From: Rhodocyclaceae bacterium
GTDB lineage: Bacteria > Pseudomonadota > Gammaproteobacteria > Burkholderiales > Rhodocyclaceae
NCBI GenBank assembly: GCA_028713915.1
Contig: JAQTNK010000006.1
Coordinates: forward strand, 62,001-126,000
Reading direction: 5' to 3'
Length of the DNA stretch: 64,000 nt
How positions within the stretch are numbered: the stretch's first letter is position 1; each line of letters begins with the position of its first letter. Under the pieces are notes generated by a model that saw nothing but the letters and a program-made list of their open reading frames with translations, searched no databases and had not been told where the DNA came from. A program made the position numbers and the translations under genes. Shown here piece after piece: positions 55,925 to 64,000 of this stretch.

Positions 55925-57979
55925 ATGAAGACGCGTGTGTTTTTGCTAGCCGTTCTTGGACTGTCCCGCGTCCTCTCGGCCAATGCGAACAGCTCCGATG
56001 ACGTCGAGCAATTGCTGTCATTGAGCCTGGAAGACCTGATGGCGACAAAAGTCACCATCTCCACCAATACGAAACAAGCGTTGTCCAAAGCGCCATCCGT
56101 GGTTTCGGTCATCACGGCGGAAGACATCAAGGCCACCGGTGCGACCAATTTCACGGACCTTCTGCAAAGCATTCCGGGCATTTATGTAAGACCGAATCTA
56201 TTCGCGGCCAGGCCGCTGGTGACGTTTCGCGGCGCCGACGGCACGCAAACGCTGCTGATGGTGAATGGCCAGGCCATTCGAGACCTGGTATGGGATCCGG
56301 GGATTTTCTGGAAAGGGCTGCCGACGAGCATGATCGAGCGGATCGAGATCATCCGCGGTCCCGGCTCTGCGCTGTTCGGTTCGGATGCCTCCGCTGGCGT
56401 CATCAACATCATCACCAAGACCGCAGCAGACATCGGTCAGTCCGAGGCTGGCGCGCGGACAGGCAGTTTCGGCATGCGGGAAGGCTGGGTGCAGCACGGC
56501 GGCAACCTCAACGGTTTCGATTTTGGCTTGACGGCGGAACTGTCGCACACCGATGGCTACAACCCGTTCATTCCCAGGGACGGCCAAACCGCCCTGGACA
56601 AGCGTTATGGCACCGCCGTTTCCTTCGCCCCGGGCTACGCCAACTACGGCTATGACAACGAGGATTTCCGCTTCTCCCTTGGCCGGGACAACTGGCGCCT
56701 GCTTGCCGACTACGTGCGCCAAAGCAACGTCGGCATCGGCTTGACGGGCGCAGCCGTGCTCGATCCGCTGACTCGCGGCGACTACAGCCGCTTCGACGTT
56801 CAGCTGCGTTACGACAAGGAGCAGATTGCCAAGGACTGGAGCCTGAATGCCGAGCTTCATTATTACCAGCTCGAGTACACGTCAGGCGATGGCTTTCAGG
56901 AAAACCCGCCGGGTTTCACGAACGCCACGGGCAACTATCCAGCGGGATTCATCAACGAGATGAGATCGGCCGAACGCGGGTTCGGTTACGAGGCCAGCGG
57001 TCTGTATGCCGGCCTAAGAGCCCATGCCATCCGCCTGGGAGGCGGATACAACGCCGAGAATTTGTACTTCGTCCAACAGTTCATCAACGCCGGCATCGGA
57101 CCCAACGGCACTCCGCTGCCGGCCGGCGGACCCTTGGTGGACGTCTCGAACTCGCCCTATGTCTTCGCGCCGGAAAAGAACCGTCAGATTGGCTACGCGT
57201 TTATCCAGGACGTGTGGACGTTCGCGGATGACTGGGATCTGACCGCTGGGGCGCGTTACGATCATTACTCCGATTTTGGCGGCACGCTGAATCCGCGCCT
57301 GGCGCTGGTCTGGCAGAGCACCGACCGGCTCGTTACGAAGTTGATGTACGGCCAGGCGTTCATTGCGCCCACCTTCCTGCAGCTCTATGCCCTGACGGCA
57401 GCGAACAAGCCCAATCCGAACCTCAAGCCGGAACAGTCGCAGACATGGGATCTGTCGTTTTCTTACCTGGCGTCGAAGGACTTGAAGCTCGGCATCGATT
57501 TTTACCAGTTCGCCCAGCAGAACCTCATTGTCGTCGATGCCTCGACCCAATTCCAGAATATGGGCAACAGCGAGTCTCGCGGCGTTGAACTGGAGGCCAC
57601 GTGGCAGGCGCTGAAGACGCTGCGGATATCGGGCAACCTGTCCAGTCGCGATGACGTCACCAATCCCTACAACCCCGTCCCCAAACAAAAAGCCTACCTT
57701 CGCACCGACTGGGCATTCGCTCCCAATTGGAGTTGGGACGTCCAGGCCAACTGGATTGGCAAACACGCGCTTGCGCCCGGCGATGCCCGTGCCCAGATCG
57801 GCGCGTACACGTTGTTGGATACCACGGTGCGTTATTCCCTCAGCCGGGCGTGGGAACTTGCGGCGTCGATACGCAATCTGCTTGACGTCGATGCACGAGA
57901 GTTGTCCAGCAGCTCGATCCCCAACAATCTGCCGCTTCCAGGACGAAATCTTTATGCGGAAGCGCGGTTCAAGTTTTGA
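55925..57979 (+). CDS. TonB-dependent outer-membrane receptor
   Basis: 684 residues. A signal-like N-terminus (VFLLAVLGLSRVLSANA) precedes a plug domain: LLSLSLEDLMATKVTISTNT, APSVVSVITAEDIKATGATN, IIRGPGSALFGSDASAGVIN. A 22-stranded barrel ends in LYAEARFKF with the terminal phenylalanine. The SLEDLM region after the signal is seen in receptors linked to sensor kinases. The start is ATG 55925, or GTG one codon before. Substrate is not readable; the next two genes (YfiR-like and hybrid kinase) suggest that it takes part in signalling. Confidence 0.92.
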   Translation: MKTRVFLLAVLGLSRVLSANANSSDDVEQLLSLSLEDLMATKVTISTNTKQALSKAPSVVSVITAEDIKATGATNFTDLLQSIPGIYVRPNLFAARPLVTFRGADGTQTLLMVNGQAIRDLVWDPGIFWKGLPTSMIERIEIIRGPGSALFGSDASAGVINIITKTAADIGQSEAGARTGSFGMREGWVQHGGNLNGFDFGLTAELSHTDGYNPFIPRDGQTALDKRYGTAVSFAPGYANYGYDNEDFRFSLGRDNWRLLADYVRQSNVGIGLTGAAVLDPLTRGDYSRFDVQLRYDKEQIAKDWSLNAELHYYQLEYTSGDGFQENPPGFTNATGNYPAGFINEMRSAERGFGYEASGLYAGLRAHAIRLGGGYNAENLYFVQQFINAGIGPNGTPLPAGGPLVDVSNSPYVFAPEKNRQIGYAFIQDVWTFADDWDLTAGARYDHYSDFGGTLNPRLALVWQSTDRLVTKLMYGQAFIAPTFLQLYALTAANKPNPNLKPEQSQTWDLSFSYLASKDLKLGIDFYQFAQQNLIVVDASTQFQNMGNSESRGVELEATWQALKTLRISGNLSSRDDVTNPYNPVPKQKAYLRTDWAFAPNWSWDVQANWIGKHALAPGDARAQIGAYTLLDTTVRYSLSRAWELAASIRNLLDVDARELSSSSIPNNLPLPGRNLYAEARFKF

Positions 57980-58028
57980 ACCGTTCCATTCCCCGTTACC
58001 CGTCGAGTCCATCAGGATCCATCTGAGC

Positions 58029-58556
58029 GTGGCGCCGAAATGCATCTTCGTATTGCTGTTTGCGCTGCTGCTGCCGGCAGCGCCGGGTTCTGCGTCGGCT
58101 TTCGCCGCCGAAGCCGTTTCGGAGCAGACCGTACGTGCGGCCCTGGTGTTCAACTTCATCAAGTTCACCGAGTGGCCGGCGACGATGGCGGGCGATCCGC
58201 AACTGAGGATATGTATCGCCACCCGAGACTCGGCACAGATTGCCGCAATCGAAGCGCTCGGCAAACGCCAGGTTCGCGACAAGACGCTGACCACCGTCCG
58301 CTTCAGCCGCGACGCCGATTGCGAAGTCATCTACGTCGATACGCGCCAGCGCTGGAATGAAATCGCGGAGATGAACGCCGGCGGCCACATCCTGACCATC
58401 GGCGGCTACAGCGGCTTCGTCGCGGATGGCGGCATGATCGAAATAGCGCTGCAGGAAGGCGGCGTGCGCTTCGACATCAATCTGCTCGAAGCGAAACGCG
58501 CCGGACTGCGTTTCTACCCGCAACTGCTGCGGCTTGCGCGCCGCATTGTGGAATAG
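58029..58556 (+). CDS. YfiR-family periplasmic protein
   Basis: 175 residues from GTG 58029; an alternative ATG at 57954 overlaps the receptor gene. The signal peptide is CIFVLLFALLLPAAPGSASA. The mature protein matches the YfiR/DUF4154 family: VRAALVFNFIKFTEWPATMA, RICIATRDSAQIAAIE, then GHILTIGGYSGFVADGGMIE. In Pseudomonas YfiR represses the diguanylate cyclase YfiN across the inner membrane. Here the neighbour is a hybrid kinase with a periplasmic sensor, so YfiR may control kinase activity instead. It is six bases before the kinase gene. Confidence 0.85.
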   Translation: MAPKCIFVLLFALLLPAAPGSASAFAAEAVSEQTVRAALVFNFIKFTEWPATMAGDPQLRICIATRDSAQIAAIEALGKRQVRDKTLTTVRFSRDADCEVIYVDTRQRWNEIAEMNAGGHILTIGGYSGFVADGGMIEIALQEGGVRFDINLLEAKRAGLRFYPQLLRLARRIVE

Positions 58557-58562
58557 GGCAGC

Positions 58563-60509
58563 ATGCTGCACCTGCAGACCTTCTTCGATCACAGTTCCAT
58601 TCGCACCCAATTGTTCCGATTGGTCGTGGCGGTGACGACGACCGTCCTGGTCGTGTCGATGGCCGGCGGGGCGCTGCTCGAATGGGACAATCAGCAAAAG
58701 CAGGTCAGGCACTCGCTGCTGGTGATAGCGCAGGCGGCCGGCGTCGCTGCCAGCGCCGCCGTCGCTTTCCAGGATGGCAAAGCGGCCAGCGACGCGTTGG
58801 GCATACTTGTCGCCCAGAAGGAAATCGAGTCGGCGGCGGTTTACCCGAATGAAGGCTATCGCCTGGCCAGCTACGGCGATGAGGCCCAGTTGCCGGAAAA
58901 CGTCGGCCGGCTGCGCGAACACTTGCCGAGCTTCAATCTGTTCTCGCCATCGACGACGCTTTTCCAGCCGATCCAGCTCGACCGCTCGACCATCGGCTAC
59001 ATCTTCATTCGCGCCAGCCTGAAGAACTACCGCGAAAGCTTTCTGCTGCAGGCCGCCCTCGTCATCGGCGCCAACCTGGTGGGGCTTCTGCTGGTGCTGG
59101 GCTTTGGCCTGCGGTTTCTCGATCACATCGTCAAACCCGTCAAGGAACTTGCCGATACCTCGCGGCAGGTACGCGAGGAAAACGATTTCTCGCTGCGCGC
59201 AACGCTACCCGCAGCGAACACGGCGCGCGATGAAATCAGCGAGCTGATTGTCAGCTTCAATGCGATGCTGGCCGAAATTGAAAAGCGCGAGCGCGAGTTG
59301 GCGGGCTACCACAACCGCCTGGAAAAGATGGTGCTGGAGCGGACGGAAGCGCTGCAAACGGCCAACGAGGAACTGCGGACCGCCAAGGAGACCGCCGAGG
59401 CCGCGACGGTGGCCAAGTCGCGGTTCCTTGCCGCCGCCAGCCATGACTTGCGGCAACCGATCCAGGCCATCAACCTGTTCCAGAATGTCTTGAACAGAAC
59501 CGGGTTGAACGAAGAACAGAAACGCATCAGCGATTACCTGTCGCTGTCGGCCCGTAGCCTCGGCGACATCCTGAATGCATTGCTCGACATATCGAAGCTC
59601 GATGCAGGAGCGGTCATGGCGGCGCCGCGGGTCATTGGCGTGCATGATCTGCTCAGCAGCATCGATGCCAAGTTTTCCCCCATCGCATCGGCGAAGTCCC
59701 TGCGCTTCAAGCTTTATTTCCCGTCCGCCGAGATGCTCTTGTTCACCGACGAACAATTGCTGCAGAGCCTGCTGACAAATCTTGTCGACAACGCGCTCAA
59801 GTACACCGAGCACGGCGGCGTTCTGGTTGCCGTCCGGCGCCGCGGCGGCCAGGCAATCGTTCAGGTCTGGGATACCGGGATCGGCATTGCGCCGGAACAC
59901 ATGGGAACCATCTTCGACGAGTATTTCCAGGTTGCCAATCCAGAGCGCGACAAGCTCAAGGGTCTGGGACTCGGCCTTTCCATCGTTAAGCGCCAGGCCA
60001 AGTTGCTGGCCACGGAAGTCGTCTGCCGTTCGCGCCTCGGCAGGGGAAGCGTCTTTGAGCTGCGCCTGCCGATCGTCGACAAGCCGCTTGAGGCAGGAAC
60101 CGATGCGACTGACCAGGAGACAGCGGGGAAGGCGGATGCGTCCTGCCTGGCCGGACGCCATATCGTGCTGATCGACGACGACTTCATGGTTGCCAGGGCA
60201 ACGCAGATATCGTTGGAATCGCTCGGCATGCGCATGACGACGTACCGCACCGCCGCGGAGGCTCTGGCAGATTCCAATATCGCGTCCGCGGATTTTTACA
60301 TTTCCGATGCCCGGCTCCCGGCATCAAACGGCATCGAGCTTCTTGAAGCGATTCAGCGCCTGGCGACAAGGCGCATCAAGGCCGTCTTGTGGACGGGAGA
60401 AACCTCACCGGATCGAATAGGGCTGCTACGGACCGCGCGCTGGCCAGTCCTGTTCAAACCCGTCGATCTGCCGACGCTGTTGTCGGCTATCAAGTCACAG
60501 GACGCATGA
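58563..60509 (+). CDS. Hybrid sensor histidine kinase with periplasmic sensor
   Basis: 648 residues. Helix 1 (LVVAVTTTVLVVSMAGG, about 20-40), a periplasmic domain of about 110 residues of CHASE8 type, helix 2 (LVIGANLVGLLLVLGFGLRF), HAMP, a coiled segment, HisKA with AAASHDLRQPIQAINL, HATPase (LVDNALKYTEHG, DTGIGIAPEH, GLGLGLSIV), and a C-terminal receiver domain (VLIDDDFMVARAT, acceptor Asp in FYISDARLPASNG). The kinase follows a TonB receptor and a YfiR protein, so an outer-membrane event may be transmitted to it. No output gene is adjacent. Confidence 0.93.
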   Translation: MLHLQTFFDHSSIRTQLFRLVVAVTTTVLVVSMAGGALLEWDNQQKQVRHSLLVIAQAAGVAASAAVAFQDGKAASDALGILVAQKEIESAAVYPNEGYRLASYGDEAQLPENVGRLREHLPSFNLFSPSTTLFQPIQLDRSTIGYIFIRASLKNYRESFLLQAALVIGANLVGLLLVLGFGLRFLDHIVKPVKELADTSRQVREENDFSLRATLPAANTARDEISELIVSFNAMLAEIEKRERELAGYHNRLEKMVLERTEALQTANEELRTAKETAEAATVAKSRFLAAASHDLRQPIQAINLFQNVLNRTGLNEEQKRISDYLSLSARSLGDILNALLDISKLDAGAVMAAPRVIGVHDLLSSIDAKFSPIASAKSLRFKLYFPSAEMLLFTDEQLLQSLLTNLVDNALKYTEHGGVLVAVRRRGGQAIVQVWDTGIGIAPEHMGTIFDEYFQVANPERDKLKGLGLGLSIVKRQAKLLATEVVCRSRLGRGSVFELRLPIVDKPLEAGTDATDQETAGKADASCLAGRHIVLIDDDFMVARATQISLESLGMRMTTYRTAAEALADSNIASADFYISDARLPASNGIELLEAIQRLATRRIKAVLWTGETSPDRIGLLRTARWPVLFKPVDLPTLLSAIKSQDA

Positions 60510-60641
60510 TCGGCAACGCCAAGGCGGTGGCGGCGCCCCTGGGGACCCTGGGCGGCTATGGCATATCTGCGGCGGGTGGTAGCGCGGCCAAGATCGCAGG
60601 GTAAACTGATGCCTCATTTATCTGCCACTGGGTTGATCGAC

Positions 60642-61049
60642 ATGCCTACCGACTATCCGCGCTTCACCCTCAACCGTCACAGCGTCTTTCTGGTACCGCA
60701 GCAACCGGCGCTGGACTGGCTGTTGTCCCTTGATGCCGAGTTCGACGCGGTACTGACGCTGGAGGAACTGCGTCACGACAACGATGGATTCCTGGTGCCG
60801 GCAGAAGCGACCGCAGAAGGCCCTGACCAGGCAATACAGTGGGTGGAGCAGCGTTGGCAAATGCTCTTCGAGCACTTCATTCGTGCCTGGGTGAATGACA
60901 ACTCGCTGTGGCCGCGCAAGCTGGGTCTGCAACTTTTCCGTGAATGGTTCTCGATCGAATATCACTCCATGCTTTGGGATCTGGCCGAAACGCCGCTTGA
61001 GGTCGAGGACTGGGATGAACATGAGGGCCGCAGCAAGCCGATCGAGTAG
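60642..61049 (+). CDS. Conserved small protein, unknown function
   Basis: 135 residues from ATG 60642, or 146 from ATG 60609. MPTDYPRFTLNRHSVFLVPQ, ALDWLLSLDAEFDAVLTLEE and HFIRAWVNDNSLWPRKLGLQ read as a compact cytoplasmic alpha-beta protein ending in an acidic tail. Similar proteins are, as I recall, widespread in proteobacteria and uncharacterised. The shorter start is chosen since MPTDYPRF is the expected beginning. It stands alone after the kinase gene. Confidence 0.7.
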   Translation: MPTDYPRFTLNRHSVFLVPQQPALDWLLSLDAEFDAVLTLEELRHDNDGFLVPAEATAEGPDQAIQWVEQRWQMLFEHFIRAWVNDNSLWPRKLGLQLFREWFSIEYHSMLWDLAETPLEVEDWDEHEGRSKPIE

Positions 61050-61251
61050 CAGGGCGCACTGCGAACATTCCTATCGTTCAGATGAAGTGATGTCCAAAAA
61101 TAAAGTCCGTCGGGCCACCCCCTGAATTCATGCGGGTTTCGGGATCCTGAAAATTGCAAAAAGTGCCTGTCGGGACCTTCATATTTCTCGTTCTGGACCG
61201 ATCAACGAACAATTAGTCTGTCGGAGATCGGTTCTAAGCCTACCAATACCG

Positions 61252-61998
61252 TTAATCAATAGCGCTACCGGGTTCTCTGATCCATATCCAACCTTCCTTC
61301 TTGGCAAGAATTGGTTCCCTCGGGGCGATCGTCCGTCCCTCCAGAAAATCTTTCGCCGCCGAAAGACAGATGCATGCGTCAAAAATATCAGCAGCTCCAT
61401 TTACATAGCGCTCAATTCCCTGAAGATCCTTCGTCAGACTCGCGGCAATCTGCTGACGGGTCGCAAGCTGTTCCGGCTTCTTGTATCCCGTGTCGGGTAA
61501 GGCCCGCGCTTTTAGGGTGCCACCAGGATAAATTTCGATGGCTGCGACACCAGTGAAATTTAAGTCCCAGGCAAGGGGAATCGGTTTCTCGCACTTGATC
61601 CTAAGCTCGTCTAATACGGCCAGCGCACTATGGGCCGCGCGAGCGATCTTGTCTGCGCCGACCTCCAAAGGTTTCTTTCCGATGATCTGTCTTACGAACT
61701 GATCAGTAGCGCGCTGAAAGAAGGCATCCTTTTCTACTGCGAATGCTTGCCCCGCTTGATGTTTACTTAGTTCGCGTGACAGATTCGCTGGCCAACCCAA
61801 TGGCGCATCAATCGCAATGAGCGCTCTCTTCGCGGCACGAAGACTTGGCGCGAGTACAGTGTCAATAATTGACCCTGCGTGGGCAAGAGTATCAAGCAAG
61901 CCCGCTTGCTCGATCTCCACAAGACCTTTCCGATAATGGCCTATCGCATACCCGAAATTCGAGAAAGAGGAGGCCGCATCCAACCCAATAAGCAGCAT
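61252..61998 (-). CDS. DUF429-family predicted RNase H-like nuclease
   Basis: 248 residues. MLLIGLDAASSFSNFGYAIG, ALIAIDAPLGWPANLSRELS and AAIEIYPGGTLKARALPDTG carry the acidic residues expected of the DUF429 RNase H-like fold; DIFDACICLSAAKDFLEGRT closes the domain. The family is predicted to be a nuclease, without firm biochemical proof. ATG 61998 is used with AGGCG seven bases upstream. Base composition is lower in GC than the backbone, and the neighbours are accessory genes, so it may be part of a defence-type island. Confidence 0.8.
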   Translation of the reverse strand: MLLIGLDAASSFSNFGYAIGHYRKGLVEIEQAGLLDTLAHAGSIIDTVLAPSLRAAKRALIAIDAPLGWPANLSRELSKHQAGQAFAVEKDAFFQRATDQFVRQIIGKKPLEVGADKIARAAHSALAVLDELRIKCEKPIPLAWDLNFTGVAAIEIYPGGTLKARALPDTGYKKPEQLATRQQIAASLTKDLQGIERYVNGAADIFDACICLSAAKDFLEGRTIAPREPILAKKEGWIWIREPGSAID

Positions 61999-62243
61999 AG
62001 CGCCTGATGTGCTTGCAACCCGCAACTATTGAAGGCGCTATTTTGCCTCGAAACGGACGTAGGTTTTCAATTCCTTTCGGTCTATCTTTGCGGCATCAAT
62101 AACTTGGTAACGGGCATATCAATCATGCAAACAGCGTCAGCCGCAAGAAAAGCCGCTAGTCCAAGTTCAGCATTGGACGGTAGGCGGCGAGAAGATGGAT
62201 GTCGGGACTGGCAATAGATGCCATGCATTATCGAGCCTGTGGC

Positions 62244-62723
62244 TTACTCCTCCCCGAAGTAGTCGAGGTCTAGCTTCTTCACGGTGTAGCTGGCGATCGT
62301 GTTAACGCCGACATTGAAATCGATCATCAGGTTGGCCAGTTCATCCCCTTCGATCAACACTACCTTCTGCTGGAGATGACGAACAAACTCGCGGGCTTCG
62401 TCAGTGAAGCGCGATGTAGTCAGCATTACGCCTTTGTTGGCGCCCTTGCCAACCAAACTGCCAACAAATGCCTGAACCTGCGGGCGGCCGACGGAGTTTT
62501 GCCAACGCTTCGCCTGGAGATACACAATATCGAGTCCCAGGCGGTCCTCCTTAATGATTCCGTCAATGCCTTCGTCGCCACTCTGGCCTACAGCCTTGCC
62601 GGCGTCGGTGCGCGAGCCGCCATATCCCATCGCCACTAGCAAGTCGACCACAAGTTGCTCGAAGAAGGCCGGACTCGCCTGCATGACCTGCTGGAGTAGC
62701 AATTGGCTAGCGGAGCAGACCAT
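62244..62723 (-). CDS. Mrr-type restriction endonuclease, N-terminal domain missing
   Basis: 159 residues from ATG 62723. The Mrr catalytic domain is intact: ASPAFFEQLVVDLLVAMGYG, SGDEGIDGIIKED and the D-QAK signature in IVYLQAKRWQNS, then GVMLTTSRFTDEAREF. Full-length Mrr proteins have about 300 residues with an N-terminal winged helix; here the frame upstream of SQLLLQQVMQ is not Mrr-like and no ribosome site is visible. It is probably a truncated gene, or an exchanged N-terminus. It might still act as a type IV nuclease. Confidence 0.65.
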   Translation of the reverse strand: MVCSASQLLLQQVMQASPAFFEQLVVDLLVAMGYGGSRTDAGKAVGQSGDEGIDGIIKEDRLGLDIVYLQAKRWQNSVGRPQVQAFVGSLVGKGANKGVMLTTSRFTDEAREFVRHLQQKVVLIEGDELANLMIDFNVGVNTIASYTVKKLDLDYFGEE

Positions 62724-62845
62724 TGATGCGGAGAACTGGGCCGAAAAGGACTCGCTTCTACGGGATATGGTTTTTGGTTGACAGAAAGCGAAATATGCAA
62801 GATTATCGTGGTTGACACTTTTGTCCTTTTGCAAGGTTCCCAACC

Positions 62846-63442
62846 ATGACCATGCTGCCTTGGCAAGCCCAAAATGAACTGACCGAAAAGCGTTTGAGTG
62901 TTATCGCAGAAGGATTGCTCAACGTCCGGCACGACACGTACGCCGAGCTCGCAACTCACCTGGATGACAACTACAGCCGCGCCTGCACCACATTCGGGCG
63001 CCAGCGGCAATGGCTCCTGCAGTTGGCCCAATCCGGCCGCTATGAATGGCTAACCCTGGCGAGTCCGGCCATGGATCTGACGGTGAACATTGGCGCCATC
63101 CCGGTGCGGTTCTTCACGGACGACCATGACAACCCGAAGAAGGGTGGCTACTTCAAGCGCAATGAGGTCGATCAGCTGTTTTCCACAGACGACACCAAAC
63201 CGGTCATGTTCCGGTTCGTGGTCGAGCCGGCGGTGACAGAGGACGACGAGGATCGCGTTTTCTTCCTCGGCTACAACGCTTACCAGGAAGTCGTGGTGGA
63301 ATGGCAGTATCGTCCCAGGACGTTCGTCATCCGCCCGGTCGAATCGGACGTCCCGCAGGCTGTGGTGCAGTCGGACGCCGAAGTTGGGCTCAAGTCGCAG
63401 GACAAGGAACAAGGTGGTGAGGCTGCTGGCAACAACGGCTAA
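62846..63442 (+). CDS. Conserved protein paired with an XRE/ImmA-IrrE gene, unknown function
   Basis: 198 residues. The N-terminus, TMLPWQAQNELTEKRLSVIA, and HLDDNYSRACTTFGRQRQWL are helical; the central MDLTVNIGAIPVRFFTDDHD to VVEWQYRPRTFVIRPVE is beta-rich, and the last 30 residues are disordered. No known family motif is evident. It begins only 122 bases from the Mrr-like start on the other strand and is followed after six bases by the XRE/peptidase gene, so it may be the partner or substrate of that protein. Confidence 0.65.
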   Translation: MTMLPWQAQNELTEKRLSVIAEGLLNVRHDTYAELATHLDDNYSRACTTFGRQRQWLLQLAQSGRYEWLTLASPAMDLTVNIGAIPVRFFTDDHDNPKKGGYFKRNEVDQLFSTDDTKPVMFRFVVEPAVTEDDEDRVFFLGYNAYQEVVVEWQYRPRTFVIRPVESDVPQAVVQSDAEVGLKSQDKEQGGEAAGNNG

Positions 63443-63448
63443 AGGGAA

Positions 63449-64000
63449 ATGGGACAGCAATTTAATGGTGCCAACTTGAGGCTCGCCCGTGTCTTCCACG
63501 GGCTATCCCTCGATGATCTGGCGGGGCAGGTGAAAAAGTCCCGCCAGTTCCTGCACAAGCTTGAAACGAATAGCACGGTCGAGCCCACCGCCGACCTTGC
63601 CGCAGATCTGGCGCTGCATCTTCGGGTGGCGACGGGGTTCTTCTATCGACCGGCTCCAGCGGTCTTGCCTGAGGAATCGGTCCATTTCCGCAAGCTCTTC
63701 ACGACGCGATCGGCCATCAAACAGGCCGCGATGGCCAAGGCCGAGATGTTTCTCCAGCTGGTGGACTATCTCGACGAGCATCTGAAGCTTCCGGCTGTCT
63801 CTATCCCGACGGTGGCGGATATCAACAGTGCCGACGATATCGAGCAGGCGGCCGAGTTGTGCCGCCGCCATTGGGAACTTGGACTCGGGCCGATCGACAA
63901 TATGGTGCGTGTCGCCGAGCGCGCCGGCGCCGTCGTAACCACGTTCAACTCGGTATCAGCCGAGGTCGATGCGCTCTCGTATGCACTGAAGCGGCCTGTA
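63449..64000 (+). CDS. XRE-family regulator with ImmA/IrrE-type peptidase domain (3' end missing)
   Basis: 184 residues visible; the frame runs off the right edge. Residues 1-60 are an XRE helix-turn-helix (GANLRLARVFHGLSLDDLAG, VKKSRQFLHKLETNSTVEPT). From about residue 75 comes the linker typical of ImmA/IrrE fusions (VHFRKLFTTRSAIKQAAMAK), and LCRRHWELGLGPIDNMVRVA begins the peptidase region; the HExxH motif would lie beyond the edge. ATG 63449 follows AAAGGGAA. Such proteins regulate mobile elements or toxin-antitoxin-like pairs; the upstream gene may be its partner. Confidence 0.82.
   Translation, partial: MGQQFNGANLRLARVFHGLSLDDLAGQVKKSRQFLHKLETNSTVEPTADLAADLALHLRVATGFFYRPAPAVLPEESVHFRKLFTTRSAIKQAAMAKAEMFLQLVDYLDEHLKLPAVSIPTVADINSADDIEQAAELCRRHWELGLGPIDNMVRVAERAGAVVTTFNSVSAEVDALSYALKRPV

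Overview
This is a GC-rich chromosomal window from a betaproteobacterium, probably of the Rhodocyclales or a nearby sulfur-oxidising lineage. The evidence is the lplT-alr-radA order, a beta/gamma-type NifL-NifA pair beside an rnfABCDGEH operon, and an aprM-aprB-aprA set for sulfite oxidation. The combined content suggests a nitrogen-fixing organism able to oxidise reduced sulfur. No rRNA operon, complete insertion sequence or CRISPR array is visible.

Layout. 0-10 kb: partial lplT, a LysR regulator, alr, radA and an FtsX-type permease; then moeA and moaA (molybdenum cofactor), a small unknown gene running into a 77-bp tandem repeat, and an HU gene. 10-20 kb: a YecA/SEC-C protein, a chemoreceptor fused to hemerythrin, a three-gene signalling operon (HD-GYP, orphan ATPase, response regulator with TPR-like region), a hybrid kinase and the ABC-F protein YbiT. 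20-25 kb: a visibly AT-richer iron module (Fur box, cupredoxin, beta-barrel protein, FTR1 permease) plus a TPR protein, bracketed by two copies of one palindrome-ended repeat in opposite orientation. 25-28.5 kb: rsuA, then small conserved minus-strand genes; the last five lie between a decayed tRNA-Asn 3' half and an intact tRNA-Asn gene.

28.5-46.4 kb: aromatic/aspartate aminotransferase and uvrB, then nitrogen fixation: a nifV-nifW fusion, nifZ and nifM behind a NifA/sigma54 promoter; yidB-like and DUF3761 genes; the rnf operon, read towards the left; and divergent nifL-nifA followed by a nitronate monooxygenase-like gene. Rnf can supply low-potential electrons to nitrogenase, and NifL-NifA control expression; the nitrogenase structural genes must lie elsewhere. 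46.6-51.4 kb: aprMBA, a small cysteine-rich protein and a YeiH-type putative sulfate exporter, which would oxidise sulfite through APS and remove the sulfate.

51.7-64 kb: two uncharacterised envelope genes, divergent from a zinc phospholipase C-like gene and a lipoprotein; a spermidine-synthase-like protein; a TonB receptor, YfiR protein and hybrid kinase operon; and an accessory tail with a DUF429 protein, an N-terminally shortened Mrr nuclease and a gene pair ending in an XRE/ImmA-IrrE protein cut by the window edge.

The most unusual signal is a set of four palindrome-ended elements in two families (20306-20493 with 24796-24977; 37080-37184 with 37235-37341). Within each family the internal core is conserved, but the long flanking arms differ between copies while remaining complementary to each other within a copy. 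This is what a structure-selected or structure-targeting element would look like.
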